From Beroe forskalii (taxonomy: Eukaryota; Ctenophora; Nuda; Beroida; Beroidae): a stretch of 64,000 bases of DNA. Where the stretch lies: positions 186,001-250,000 of the forward strand of contig WFMF01000249.1 in the NCBI GenBank assembly GCA_011033025.1, in the 5' to 3' direction. Positions 45,062 to 56,327 of this stretch are shown piece by piece (the first letter of the stretch is position 1; the number at the start of each line of letters is the position of its first letter). A program made the translations under genes and the position numbers. The notes below the pieces were generated by a model that did no database searches, had not been told where the DNA came from, and worked only from the letters and a program-made list of their open reading frames with translations.

Positions 45062-45760
45062 TTGTGGTTAGAAAGGAAATTTTACCTGCTTGGGGAAATA
45101 ATTACAGGAATCCCCCCTCTTGAAATTTTAGCCCAGGAAATAACTAATAAATTTATCTTGAAAGCACTTTCACAAAAGGACTCTGTAACCTCACTTTTGC
45201 TTCAAATTGAGTCATATCCTCAAAGTCAATACTATTATCAGATAACAGAAGTCAAGAAATTCATCCAATGGGCATTGAGTTATAGAGAAATGCAGAAGAA
45301 TCCTGATAGTTCATTCAGTGTCACAAAATCAATGCATAACATGTCACTACTTGACATTCCAAGCAATTCGCTCATCTACAATGAGGATGAAATTCTCTGC
45401 TATAGATGCTACATGTGGGATTCACATATCAAAAGAGACATGGACTCAATAGTTAAAAAAGACCCCTATTCGCTGGAGCCTCACTCAGAAGTGGCTGAAA
45501 AAGTCCAAGGGATAATATCTACTTTCAATTATATCAAGTTTCCTGTTGTTTCAAGAAGTTACTCAAGGTTTTCCTCCACTAATGTTTGGGACTTTGTACA
45601 TGGACATTGTCTACGATTTCAGGACTTTGCGTTTTCAGTGCTCAAGTATGACAAATCTATTCACATACCAGTCTGTCTTGAGTGTGGTTCCCTCCCTGAC
45701 TCTGCTTTCCATAAACTCTTCCAGAATGTTCAGTTTATGATGATTATGTCACTGAGCTGA
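45062..45760 (+). pseudogene. 3' part of a non-LTR retrotransposon polyprotein
   Basis: The 232-aa frame opens at a TTG-type codon without an upstream start, so it is a fragment. It resembles the region after the reverse transcriptase in LINEs: PPLEILAQEITNKFILKAL, a long helical segment, then a terminal cysteine-histidine knuckle CLECGSLPDSAFHKLFQN, which lacks the last cysteine. The frame ends just after the knuckle. The reverse transcriptase is not recognisable upstream. The assignment rests on the knuckle and the PxxxLAxE-type segment, so it is moderate. Confidence 0.5.
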
Positions 45761-46285
45761 GATCTAAGCTGATTGAATTGCAGTCATGGGGTATAAACTT
45801 TCATATCAAGCTTTTATTTGATGATAACATAGAAATTAAAAATATGTTCAAATCACTAGTGCAGGAAATATGTTCTCAATCCGATTTTGATGATAACTTC
45901 TATGTATAATGAATACAGAATGAGACAGTACTCTGGAAAAAATCGATAATATTTAAGTTGGAAATTGGTTATCATTAACGTTTATTCCTGATAGACTTAG
46001 ACTCATGATTAAAATTTGCTGATATCATAATATTATTGTAGTGTATATTTCACTAGGTTACATTGGAGATTTAGAAGGTTGATTTGCATAATTAACTTAG
46101 TACATCTTGTTGGTCATGATAGAACTTTCCATAAATTTCTTGCTTACTGTTTTTTAAAAGGGTTTTATGGTTTTTGTACGTTTATGGTATTTTAGATTAG
46201 GTTTCCATTTAGATTTTTGCTAGTATGTTGTACCTTGGGCTCACAAATAGGAGCTATTAGATAAATTAATTAATTATTACCTCAA

Positions 46286-46740
46286 TTAAGTGATCATGAA
46301 TTTTAAACTATCAGTTCCAGGGCGTATCTTGATGCCATACTCTCTCTTCCCACCAACACAACCTGTGGTGACATCGGGCTTTGTAACACCAAGTACTTCA
46401 TAAGCTTCATCCGGAGAAACAAAACCAGAGTCTCCTTGTTTCCAGAGTTCAAACAATTCATCAAACAGCAACAGAGAAGGGTCACTTTCTTTTCTTACTA
46501 TACAAGGCTATCAAACAGTTTTTCTTCCACCTTCTCTTCGATTAGTTTTGGATCAACTATGAGAATGGCTCCCCCTTGTCCGCACAGATCAGGATCTTCT
46601 TTCATCAACACTTTTCTTAAGCCATTTGTACCTCTCTGTTCGGCCTTCGAAATATTTGATTTCTTCTTAGCTATGTGTTTACCTTTGAATCTGAGTATGC
46701 CAGTATAATCTGACTCCATATCATCCACTAAATTGTTCAC
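46286..46740 (-). pseudogene. Unrecognised reading frame with one frameshift
   Basis: Two minus-strand frames, 46,498-46,740 (MNNLVDDMESDYTGILRF; ISKAEQRGTNGLRKVLMK; EEKLFDSL) and 46,286-46,471 (LLLFDELFELWKQGDSGF; SPDEAYEVLGVTKPDV), abut around 46,490 and read as one protein of about 150 aa if one frame change is allowed. The composition looks like real protein. I do not recognise it; an old host retrocopy or a transposon accessory gene are both possible. Confidence 0.4.
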
Positions 46741-47019
46741 TATGATATTATTATCGAAATCTCAGAAATAATAACAACTTATGACAACAAATAACGACTA
46801 AAGAACTAATAACATTTTAACAAGTTTTTATTGCACATTCGCACTCAACGTTCATTAAACTCCCCTGTCGTGCTACTATTCTATATCACAAATTTAACTG
46901 AAAAAGTCAAACATTGCTAAAGTGTCTCAACTGCTTGATTACTAAGCGCCTTATCTTCCCCGCATGTACAATATCAAGTCAGTTTGTTGCACTTTCTGAG
47001 TGCAACAAAAAATATCAAG

Positions 47020-50000
47020 TCAGTTTGTTGCACTTTCTGAGGCATCAGTTGATTCTCTCACGGTACTTTTCTTAGCACGTCTCAGACGTGGTGCCTGATC
47101 CATAATGTATCCGAAAACACTAGTAGCCTTTTTAAGAAGGAAATCGTCGTATATGACTGGGTTAGCCACAGAGTTTATTGGTAGCACAAGAATCGAGAAA
47201 ACAGGATAAAAGGGCGTGGCATCGACAACTTCCAGAGTATGAAACAGACAGGTGAGTAAGAAGGGATCCAGCAGATCAAATCAGTGAGGATTATTCTTGT
47301 GATAGATTTCTGTAGCCGGCCATCTTTGGAATTTTTCACATTTTCATCATTGGCCATCATGGTGCGAACACGCTTTGCGGTTCTGTTGGCAGACGTGAAA
47401 ATCATTATGTAGCAAAGTGCTATGACACAAGTGCTGGCTAAGTTTACAGCAAGGTTGATCCATACAAAGAAGAATTGAGGATCATTTTTTTTCACGAAAT
47501 ATTTGAACAGACACACTCCAGCGTTTCCATAGAAATGAATCTTGCTCCTTCGAATTGTCTCGTAGTTATTCGTGAACATGTCATCTAGCAACCGTCCAAT
47601 TTCGTCCCAACTCAAGTCTTCCCGTAACTTTTTCCCATAATACGCCTTGAAAACGTTGATGTGACGTTGTTTGCTCACAGCAGCATGGAACAAATTCATA
47701 TCACGGCTATAACTGAGTCCATTGACAAAGAAGTCCTTGAGACTGTCTGCCAAAGGTAAAAGTGCTAATCCAGCTGATAAAAACACCACGAGAATAATGA
47801 TGAATGTCAGCGCCAATTTTTCATCTTTTTCCAGCTCATTGCCACTGATTCTTCGCAAGCTTGTGACCCTGAAAATACTCAGGCACATCATTGAGTAGAG
47901 CGAGATGTTGGCACCTAAGGTACTGCTGACTCCCAATGCAGTACAGTAACTACCACTCAACCACTCCATCTGACTCCTACAATATTGGTTTCCAACTATA
48001 ACTGTATCAAATACTGAGATTACGAGCAAGTAAATACCCGTAAGAAGATCACCTGTACAAATCAAGATGCGGAGAACGTTGTTGACTGAAGCGAATGAAG
48101 TACCTGTTGGTGGTTCGTTTGCTAATCTAAGAAGAACCGAAATATTGAAGCTGACAGCCATTATACCCATTATCCAAGCTGATATCTTCAGTGAGCAAGC
48201 AGATAGGATTTGACTGCTGCATTCTTCATTGCATTCATCTGAATAATCATTGCAATCGAATACACCGTCACATTTCTTATCTATGTTGATGTATTGCTGG
48301 GTTTCTTTGCATTGAAAGTTGTTCACACATCCATACTCATCAGAATAATCCCCACAATCGTTGACTAGATCACAAACTTTCTCATAGCTAATACACTTAG
48401 AGTTGCTGCACTCAAATAAGTTATTGTGGAATTCTCCCTTGCGTTTAGTAACGATAGTAAGCATTCCATTACCAGACAAGGTTACAATCTTCTCAAAAGA
48501 ACTCTTTTGGCAACTGGTTGGTTTCAGGGCTTTCAGTAAGCATTGTGCATCTGATTCTAAGCATCTATCTGAACAACTCAGATAAACATACAACTCTCCA
48601 AACAAGTGCTTGCAGCTCACCCTACGGCTTGGCACTCTGGTGAGAGTTGCTTGTAACACCCCATATGTTGGGTAATTTGGGTTTTTGAATGTTTCCAGAC
48701 GGCACGGCTCAAACAAATGATAGCTTGTCTCAAGACCAGGCAGACAATGCAATAAGTAAAAAGCTTTCTTGAACCTTAACGGAGATACAAATGGTCTGGC
48801 TAGTTAATCTGGCGGCATGACAAACTGAAGTTTCCTTCTCACACTCATCCTTTCCATCGCATAGCTGATCCAATTCCACATATTCATGAGAACCCCTGCT
48901 ACAAACGAAGACATTCTCACACGAAGTGTTGTCGGAGACTAGCCGGAACTGTTCAAAAACTTGGCATGTTGGCCAGATGCCCAGTAGTTCGTCTTCACCA
49001 GACACACAATCTGGAATGCCATCATTTAACCATTGTAGAGGTATTGGGAGCTTCTCTGCATGCCGGTACCTACGATAGCATTTTGCCCCTTTTAATAAGG
49101 ATTGGCATCTGCCTCCCTTTTCATCACTGCCATCCTCACAGTCCGACACACCATTGCACATCAAGTGTTTGTGAATGTTGCAAAAGGGTGACGTTATTTC
49201 ACACATTTCATCCAGACCATCGTCACAGAACCTTCGCAAGTTCTTGCACAGCACAATTGATGAGACTGTGGAGGGGTAACCCCCATGTTGCACCGCAGCA
49301 CACCCCGCCAAGGATCAGAACAGTTGGTTTGGTCCTTAAAGTCATTGCAGAACGAAGCTGCGTAGGATGACGCCGAGTCAGGGTCTTTTTCCAGGGGCCC
49401 ACAGCGCGTGAAGTTGAATAGTCGACCAAATCTTACTGTGGTGGAATGCCAGCAGAAATTCTCGTCTAAAGTTTCGATTAGATGGTGCCGATTGCAAATT
49501 CTTTCGTCTCTGTGGTCGCTACAGTCCCTTTCTATCCCATCACAGATCCTCGAAGGTTTGATGTAAACCTGCTGCGACTGATTGTACTTCTTACAGAATA
49601 ATCCGTACTGAAAACCATTGCACCTGGCTTCATCAATGCAGCTATGCGATTTCGGACAAACTAGGTCACAATGATTTTCTTTCTCAAAATTATCTTCACT
49701 TTCAGCAATACCAAATTCTTGGCAAGTTCCCGAGATACTCTTTCTGAAACACAGATTAGAGTATATATCGTTGATCATCACCCGTCCGGACTCGTAATCG
49801 CATGTAAGCATATCATAGATGGAAAATGTTTCAAACAAGTCCCGCTCTCCATGTATATCCCTTCCCACACTCCTCCGACACAAAGTATCGCTGCACAATG
49901 CTCCCACCTCATTTATTATTCTGTCAGACTGGCTGATCCCGCAGCTTTGGTAGTTATATGGGTCCTTGGAACATCTTCGTGTTACATATTTATTTTGGAA

Positions 50001-50558
50001 AACTGAGTAGTACTCGTCAGAAGAGGCACATTTGAACACTTCAACATGATGAAACCCCGGACATTTGTTTTTGAGAACCCCGTTGTGGAATGCCAAATTA
50101 CATTGGTCTTGTTTGTGAGGCCTGCAAACAACTGCTATTATCTTTGGGCCATGGGGAAACCCTAGAGCCGGGCATTCAAAGTCCTTTCCCACCTTAAAGG
50201 TGCACTCGTTAAATCTTGTGGCGGAAGCAGGGCAATCTATGTCCGTAACGATTGCGTCATTGATTTTCTTTCTGTTAGAATCAGCACGGATATGATCGTG
50301 AAAATGATGCGAAATCCCAAACCAGTCGACAGCATCAATAAATCCCATTTCCTTGCACGCAACATGAGCAGTGTTTTGTAATTTTCCACCTTCGTTCAGA
50401 CACATTAGGCCTTCTCTAATTTTTGTTTTCACTCTTACAAAACCCGAATTTTGATTATCAAAATTTACAAACGGATCACCAAGTCTGAATTCCATGCCCG
50501 CTGAGTTGCAAATTAAAATGATGCTGGCCAAGAAAGTTTTAAAAACGTCGACATTCAT
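47020..50558 (-). pseudogene. SRCR/LDLa seven-transmembrane receptor, copy 2, frameshifted
   Basis: Tandem paralogue of 35,651-39,196 with the same order: signal peptide (MNVDVFKTFLASIILIC), SRCR-type domain, cysteine-rich stretch, LDLa modules and 7TM. It reads through the site where copy 1 has TAG (DENFCWHS here). Its own lesions are one missing base near 49,283 (in a G run), one extra base near 48,796 and one missing base near 47,262, after which the TM7 NPxxY region is out of frame. None coincides with copy 1's lesions, so the gene was intact when duplicated. The indels are few and could include assembly errors, in which case this copy would be functional. Confidence 0.82.
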
Positions 50559-51304
50559 TTCTTAAACCGAAGCTGAAACCAAAATTGAAACTGCATTAGA
50601 TAACTAACAATCAGTTTGCAAATCATAAAACTTGAAAACATCAAGCGAATTCGCTGAATTCACAACACTTCTTCGAATGAACCTGAGAAGTCTCAAATCA
50701 GACTATTTAACGCACGTTTCATTGATCACGTGCACCACGTGACTTTGCCTTTGCACAGGACCCCAATTAAGTGTTTTTTATAGTTGTAACTAGCTGGGTA
50801 ACTTTGTTGTATGTGGTAGCAATTTACAAAGAATCTGACAAGTACTCATTACACCGCCACAAAGGATTCACAACTCTCATAGAGTGATTCGCTGAATAAC
50901 TTTAACCAGGATACAATGCACAAAGGCCAAAGGGTGATGTTTGGTGAATCAAAGTTTTGTGTAAATTAAAATTCGATCTTTCTAAGGACGCATATAAAAT
51001 TCTTAGTATGTCAAATACCTATTTTAGATTTATATGATGCATAAATCTCAAGACTTTTGGTCCCAATAATTCAGAATGGTGCGATGTACCATAGCCCCCC
51101 CTCAAACAAGGGTAAATTAGAAATCAGTCTAATCGAGCAAGGGTTTCGATGCCAACAGCTGACAGCATCCATCATTTCATCTACCCGACCCTTCACCTCC
51201 AAGACTGAAGATTCAGTCAGTCCAAACACCACCAAATTCTTTTCCCTCTGTTCGGACTTAGAAGCATCCTGTACAGTCACTGTTCAAAAAGAAAAGTGAT
51301 TTCG

Positions 51305-51590
51305 CTTTTACCTCATCACCTGTACAATCAGAAGTGGCAGAGGGGCGGCACCTTCCTCATCACCTGTACAGTCAGAGGTGGCTGAGGGGCGGCACATGTT
51401 GTCCTGTACCACCTTCCTCATCACCTGTACAGTCAGAGGTGGCTGAGGGGTGGCATATGCAGTCCTGTACCACCTTCCTCATCACCTGTACAGTCAGAGG
51501 TGGCTGAGGGGCGGCACATGCAGTCCTGTTCCACCTTCCTCATCACCTGTACAGTCAGAGGTGGCTGAGGTGTGGCACATGCAGTCCTGT
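51305..51590. repeat. GTACAGTCAGAGG minisatellite, copy-2 side
   Basis: Five units of about 58 bp: CCACCTTCCTCATCACCTGT, ACAGTCAGAGGTGGCTGAGG, GGCACATGCAGTCCTGT. Homologous to the two-unit array at 39,855-39,970. Confidence 0.92.
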
Positions 51591-51599
51591 TCGATGATG

Positions 51600-52986
51600 C
51601 TGCATCGCCGTATGACTTATTGACTTCTTTCTTTCTTTACAGAAGTTTCCACTGCTGTTTCCACATCAACTTCAGCCCCTCGAATGTTTTACAGACAGAA
51701 TTGTCATTTGTCAGTATGTAATGCCAAATATTTTAAACTCAAATGATGCATAAATTTCCAGAACATTGGCTGCAATTATTCTGAATGGTTTGATGCATAC
51801 GTGTTATAGGTACCAAATGCAAGAGTTGGCCATTGTGCCAGTCAACGATTACGCGCGCGGAAAATTTCATGAAATTCGACACTAGCTGCTGAAAAATACT
51901 CTTTCATCATTGAATACACGATCGGTGTTCGCGCCACAGTCGATGACATATGATCATATGATCATATGATCATATTATGATCCATATGATGTTTCTGCAA
52001 AATTGAAACAAATTTGGGGCCAAAATGTCGACATATTTTCGCGGCTCTGAGTGGCTAGTCATCAAATAACCACGGCGTATATCATGAGTTCAGTGCCCAA
52101 GCAACATGTTAGACTGTTCAAAATATCATTCCTAAGCTTTTAGAAGCTCTGAGTATATGTCGACATTTTGTCCCTATTTTGGAAAATATGTCAACACTTT
52201 GTCCCTATTTTGTTCCAATAATGTTCCACGATAAATTATCGAAGAAGATGCTCAAAGAACATGCTAGGAATGACCAAACAACATGTTAGAATGTTTAAAA
52301 CCTCATTCCTATTAAGCTATTACCTAAGCTTTTAAAAACTCTGAGTATATGTCGACATTTTGTCCCTATTTTAGAGAATATGTCAACACTTTGTCCCTAT
52401 TTTGTTCCAATTATGTTCCACGATAAATAATAGAAAGAGATGCCCAAAGAACTAGTTAGGAATGCCCAAAAACATGTTAGAATGTTTAAAACACCATACT
52501 TAAGCTTTTAAAAGCTCTGATTATGCGTCGACATTTTGTCCCTATTTTGTTCCAAAAGGTCGAAAACATTAACTCGTCGATGATGATTAAATCGCAGACT
52601 TAATTTGTTAATGAGAATGAAAATATTAAAAAGAAATAAGTCAAAAGAATACAAGATGGATCCAGGCAAGAATGCTGGTTTTGATCAGCTTATGAATAAT
52701 GGCTTAGTTAAAGAAGCAACAAATCCCCAAATGGCACGACAGCCATCATAACTTACGGACCAAAAACGCAGACAACAGCCATAAAATAGAAACTGAAAAA
52801 TCTATAGATTTATAGATTCACCTACTCTGGACTTTTATTGGCCCAAAAATAATTCAAAAATCAAGAACTTTGCTCTGTGTAGCTTTAAAACTATGCAGTT
52901 ATATAATCACTTAATTAATCCTACTTGTACTTATATCCCAAGATAGGTTCCTCTTACCCCGTATTTCATCTTAAGTACATTATTTC
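51600..52986. repeat. Approximately 200-bp tandem repeat and ATGATCAT repeat; no gene
   Basis: At 51,948-51,985 CATATGATCAT repeats. From 52,090 to 52,560 a unit containing ATGTCGACATTTTGTCCCTA, TTCCACGATAAAT and CAACATGTTAGAATGTT occurs about three times. No coding signal elsewhere. Confidence 0.75.
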
Positions 52987-53477
52987 GATCATGCAACCAG
53001 TTTCTGAGATATATCTCCACTGACCAGACATCTAATGCTATACCTATGTCTTAAAGTTTACACAGTTAATTAGCCTTTATTTCTATGGCAACCAAGTTAG
53101 GATGGTATATAATGTACATACGTATAGGTACTTTATGCAATGGAGGTATAGGAGCAAAAGCATTGTACTCAGAATTCTGAAACACTGATAAACAGGAAAT
53201 TTTCAATTTAAGATATGGTGTGAACTCATCAGAATCCATCAAAAATTCATACTTTGGGTGGGTTCGGATCGTACCGCTCATTTTTGGTGGTTTCGGTCAT
53301 CAGAAATTACGAACTCATCCCGAAACGAGCTATAACTTAGCAAAACCCGAACCCACACAAATCAAGCGGAACCATTCGAACATACATAAAGTATAAATTT
53401 ATGGTGGGCTCGGGTGGTTTCAAGTGGGTTCGTGTTGGTATGGGTGGTTTGAAGCAATATCCGGTGATACGGGTAGT

Positions 53478-53898
53478 AAAAATGCACAATTTCTCTCCAA
53501 AAGAATAGCCACTAGCCAACTACTGGAATAAGCTCCCTGCTGATGTTAAATGCTCATCATCTGTTGATACTTTCAAGGCTCACCTTCAGAAGTACAAACA
53601 AAACAGCTTAATTAAAGGATGGCATCACTATTGGTCATTTCTGGGAACTAAGCCCAATGCTTCTGTCTAAAATTAACGATTATAGTCATGATTCGTATGC
53701 CAATTTTATGCAATAACCCAATTATAGCAAAAATCAAAAAAATTAATGTAAAATGATTAAATCAGAACATTCATATGTATGCTATCAATCAAACAAAATA
53801 AATCAACCGTATGATTTGGAATGGGGTCGAGGTTCACTGTTTATTATGTAAGAGTTGAGATGGCTATGCTGCCATTATACTATTATTATTATTATTAT
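53478..53898 (+). mobile_element. LINE 3'-end insertion (L2/CR1-like), only in unit A
   Basis: Encodes the typical C-terminal tail of such LINEs, NYWNKLPADVKCSSSVDTFK, followed by AHLQKYKQN, and ends in an (ATT)n tract at about 53,878-53,898. Unit B reads straight across (GGGTAGT to TGGGTGGGTTCGG), so it is a 5'-truncated insertion made in unit A after, or lost from B since, the duplication. Confidence 0.75.
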
Positions 53899-54428
53899 TG
53901 GGTGGGTTCGGGTGGTTTCTTGTTTTATTACCAACGTATGGATGGGTCAAAACAAAGTGCTTCTGCAATGTGGTTTTTAGATTGAAATATGTCTAAAAGG
54001 CTGTCGTAGGCTATTATAGGATTGAAAAGGCGATTTTTACGTGTGCAGCTCGTGACACTTAGACTTTTCAAACTTTTTGGTTTAAAAACTGAAAAGAGGA
54101 AAGGACTGGAAGAAACTAGACGATGGAGATTCTTATTGTGGGATTCTGCGGAAAAGTTAAGTAGACCGTAGTAATTTGATTAGCAATCTGATATGCGGAT
54201 TATGTTGATCACTGACGCATACTGATTTTATCTTTTCGCTTCATTTTCACACATGTACGCACGTATTGAGGTTAAATAAGAAAGTTTACCTACTGTTCAT
54301 GACGCTTCTATGCTACTTAACCACACCTTCTTTCATGTTTGTACTTCTTGTTCTAAGAAACAGTTCGTGCTTTGAGTTTTAGTTATTTCCCACGGGCCAC
54401 GGACTGATGCTACTGCTAACATGGAATA

Positions 54429-55099
54429 CCTTATTGTAGGAAATTAAGCACTCAGATAATTAAGCACCAATGCCTGGAAAAGGGCTTAATTTCATGGTGC
54501 TTAGTGACATGCTGGCTTAATTTTTGTATACCTAATTTTCAAGTTATTTTGAGATTTTTCACCGTCAAAATTTTTTCGATATTTTGCTATATTATGTACA
54601 GTAGTAATTAATGTAGAACAATGGAAGTCCAGAATCTAAATGATGATTTAATGATTAATTGAAAATAATGGAATAATCAAACATCCTCGTCTTAAGCCTC
54701 CATCTCCTCGTCTTCAGCTTCCACAAAGTCTTGTTTCTACATCCTCTAAGTCATCGTTATCCTTCTTGAATCTTGTCCACAGAACACCAAAAACTTTTTC
54801 TTCAACTGACCGTTCAAGTTTGACCTGACTCTTGATCTACAGCCCTCCTTGTGTGATTGGTGACCAGAACTGTTCTTCAGTCAGAACTTAAATCTGTTTA
54901 AGATAACAGATGCACATTAAAAATTGCGTGTAATTTGAATAAATTTTGAAAAATTCAAACTAAGCCTACATGTAATTTGGCATACATGTAATCAAGCCTA
55001 CATGCAATTAAGCACCAGATGTCTCAAAAGGGCCTAATTTCATGGTGCTTAATGACATGAAGGCTTAATTTTTTGAGTGCTTAATTTCCTACAATAAGG
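54429..55099. mobile_element. TA-flanked 671-bp inverted-repeat element, only in unit A
   Basis: Termini CCTTATTGTAGGAAATTAAG / CTTAATTTCCTACAATAAGG are exact inverted repeats, flanked by TA (54427-54428 and 55100-55101). Unit B has the empty site (GGAATAGATTGTTGGACACC near 57,814). Subterminal words GGCTTAATTTCATGGTGCTTA repeat in both orientations. No transposase. Confidence 0.92.
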
Positions 55100-56049
55100 T
55101 AGGTTGCTGGACACCGATTTGTCACATGAACCAGTTTTTACTTCATGAATGTGAAAGGAGACTATAATTTGAGTGACGAAACGGTACGGTTGACAAATCG
55201 GTGTTTGAAAACTTAGGTAATGGGTACTAGAGACATTGTTTTCTACAGAAACCTACGCATGTTTTCGATCGGTAGGTTTTATTTGGCACTTTGATCAACC
55301 ATGTTTCTATAGCTCGCAGGCTCACGTGCTCATATAAAGTTATCTAACAATATAGCACCTAATGCTCATGAAATACAAGTGTCTCAAATCTCAATCGAAT
55401 GAATGCAAAAAGAATCAATGACGCTAATAAAACCTACCTGAAAACCATCAAATGCTCAAGGGCTAACATAGGTCATAATCAGTTGGGCAAGGGTGATAGG
55501 CACAAGTGGTGCCGCACGCAGTTTTTCGGCTCCCTATCACGAAGCTGGGGAATTCTTCGAAAATAATTTCAAATAATAGTAACTTATAATAATTAAATAA
55601 TTAAATAATGTCTGCGCGTTTTTTAATAATAATATCACGAAATGTGATTACATCCTTCGGCTCAAATTAGATAAGGAGAGGGGAGATTCAAGTGAATCTT
55701 CCCAGGAACAAAGGAAGTAGATTAGAGATTAACAGGAACTTTGTGCTTGCTTGTAGTTTATTCTTTTATATTTTCATCTCTTCTTGCAATTCTTAATTCT
55801 TTTCAACTTTCCGGAATATCAATGTGAAGCTATAGTTTTATCATGTGCCTTTTTGCACATGAAATTATTTTTAGGATAGGCTGTGTTTTTTCCGTTCTGT
55901 CTACTCTGCCCGTATTTTTCGCTTTTTTCGCTTTCAGAACTTTTCTGATTCCAGATGAAACGGAAGGTGAACCATTTGACAAAAATTTTAATAATTTGGC
56001 CTATTGCATTTCATCAGTTCCACCTTTCACTTAAGCCGATTATAACAGG

Positions 56050-56327
56050 ATGGTTACAAAGGCAAACGGTTCTGTGTCACCAGCGGAGAGTCTGCAAACA
56101 ATCGCAGACAGTCAACACATGGCCCTGGACACATCAGACTTTGCAAAGTACATGGATGGGGCGGACCCCCTAGCACGGTACAGGCAGGACTTCCACTACC
56201 CTCTAAACAGCACAATACCCGCAGCAGACCTGGCGGACCCTGAGGAGGAGTGCATCTACTTGTGCGGGAACTCTCTGGGGCTGTGCCCGCGGGCTGGCGG
56301 GCTGCTGGTGGAGGAGGAGATGAAGAG
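56050..56327 (+). CDS. KYNU: KYNU first exon A
   Basis: Starts [17 protein letters not shown] and ends VEEEMKR in phase 2 at donor GTTTGT. Differs from exon B at a handful of residues in the N-terminal third (for example [12 protein letters not shown] versus [12 protein letters not shown]). Confidence 0.85.

Larger units (their letters stand above)
46790..51590. repeat. Segmental duplicate of 34,085-39,970
   Basis: Both segments contain, in order, a TCAAACATTGCTA flank, a CTAGAGTGTCTCAGCTG unit (one here, more than 50 there), the receptor gene, its upstream sequence and the GTACAGTCAGAGG minisatellite. Orientation is the same. Confidence 0.9.

Noticed and set aside
55843..56034. Hydrophobic 63-aa frame upstream of kynureninase exon A (and at 58,663 for B)
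   Set aside because: Same position in both duplicated units, but it contains a pyrimidine tract with CTTTCAG and most likely is 5' UTR or intron rather than a membrane peptide.
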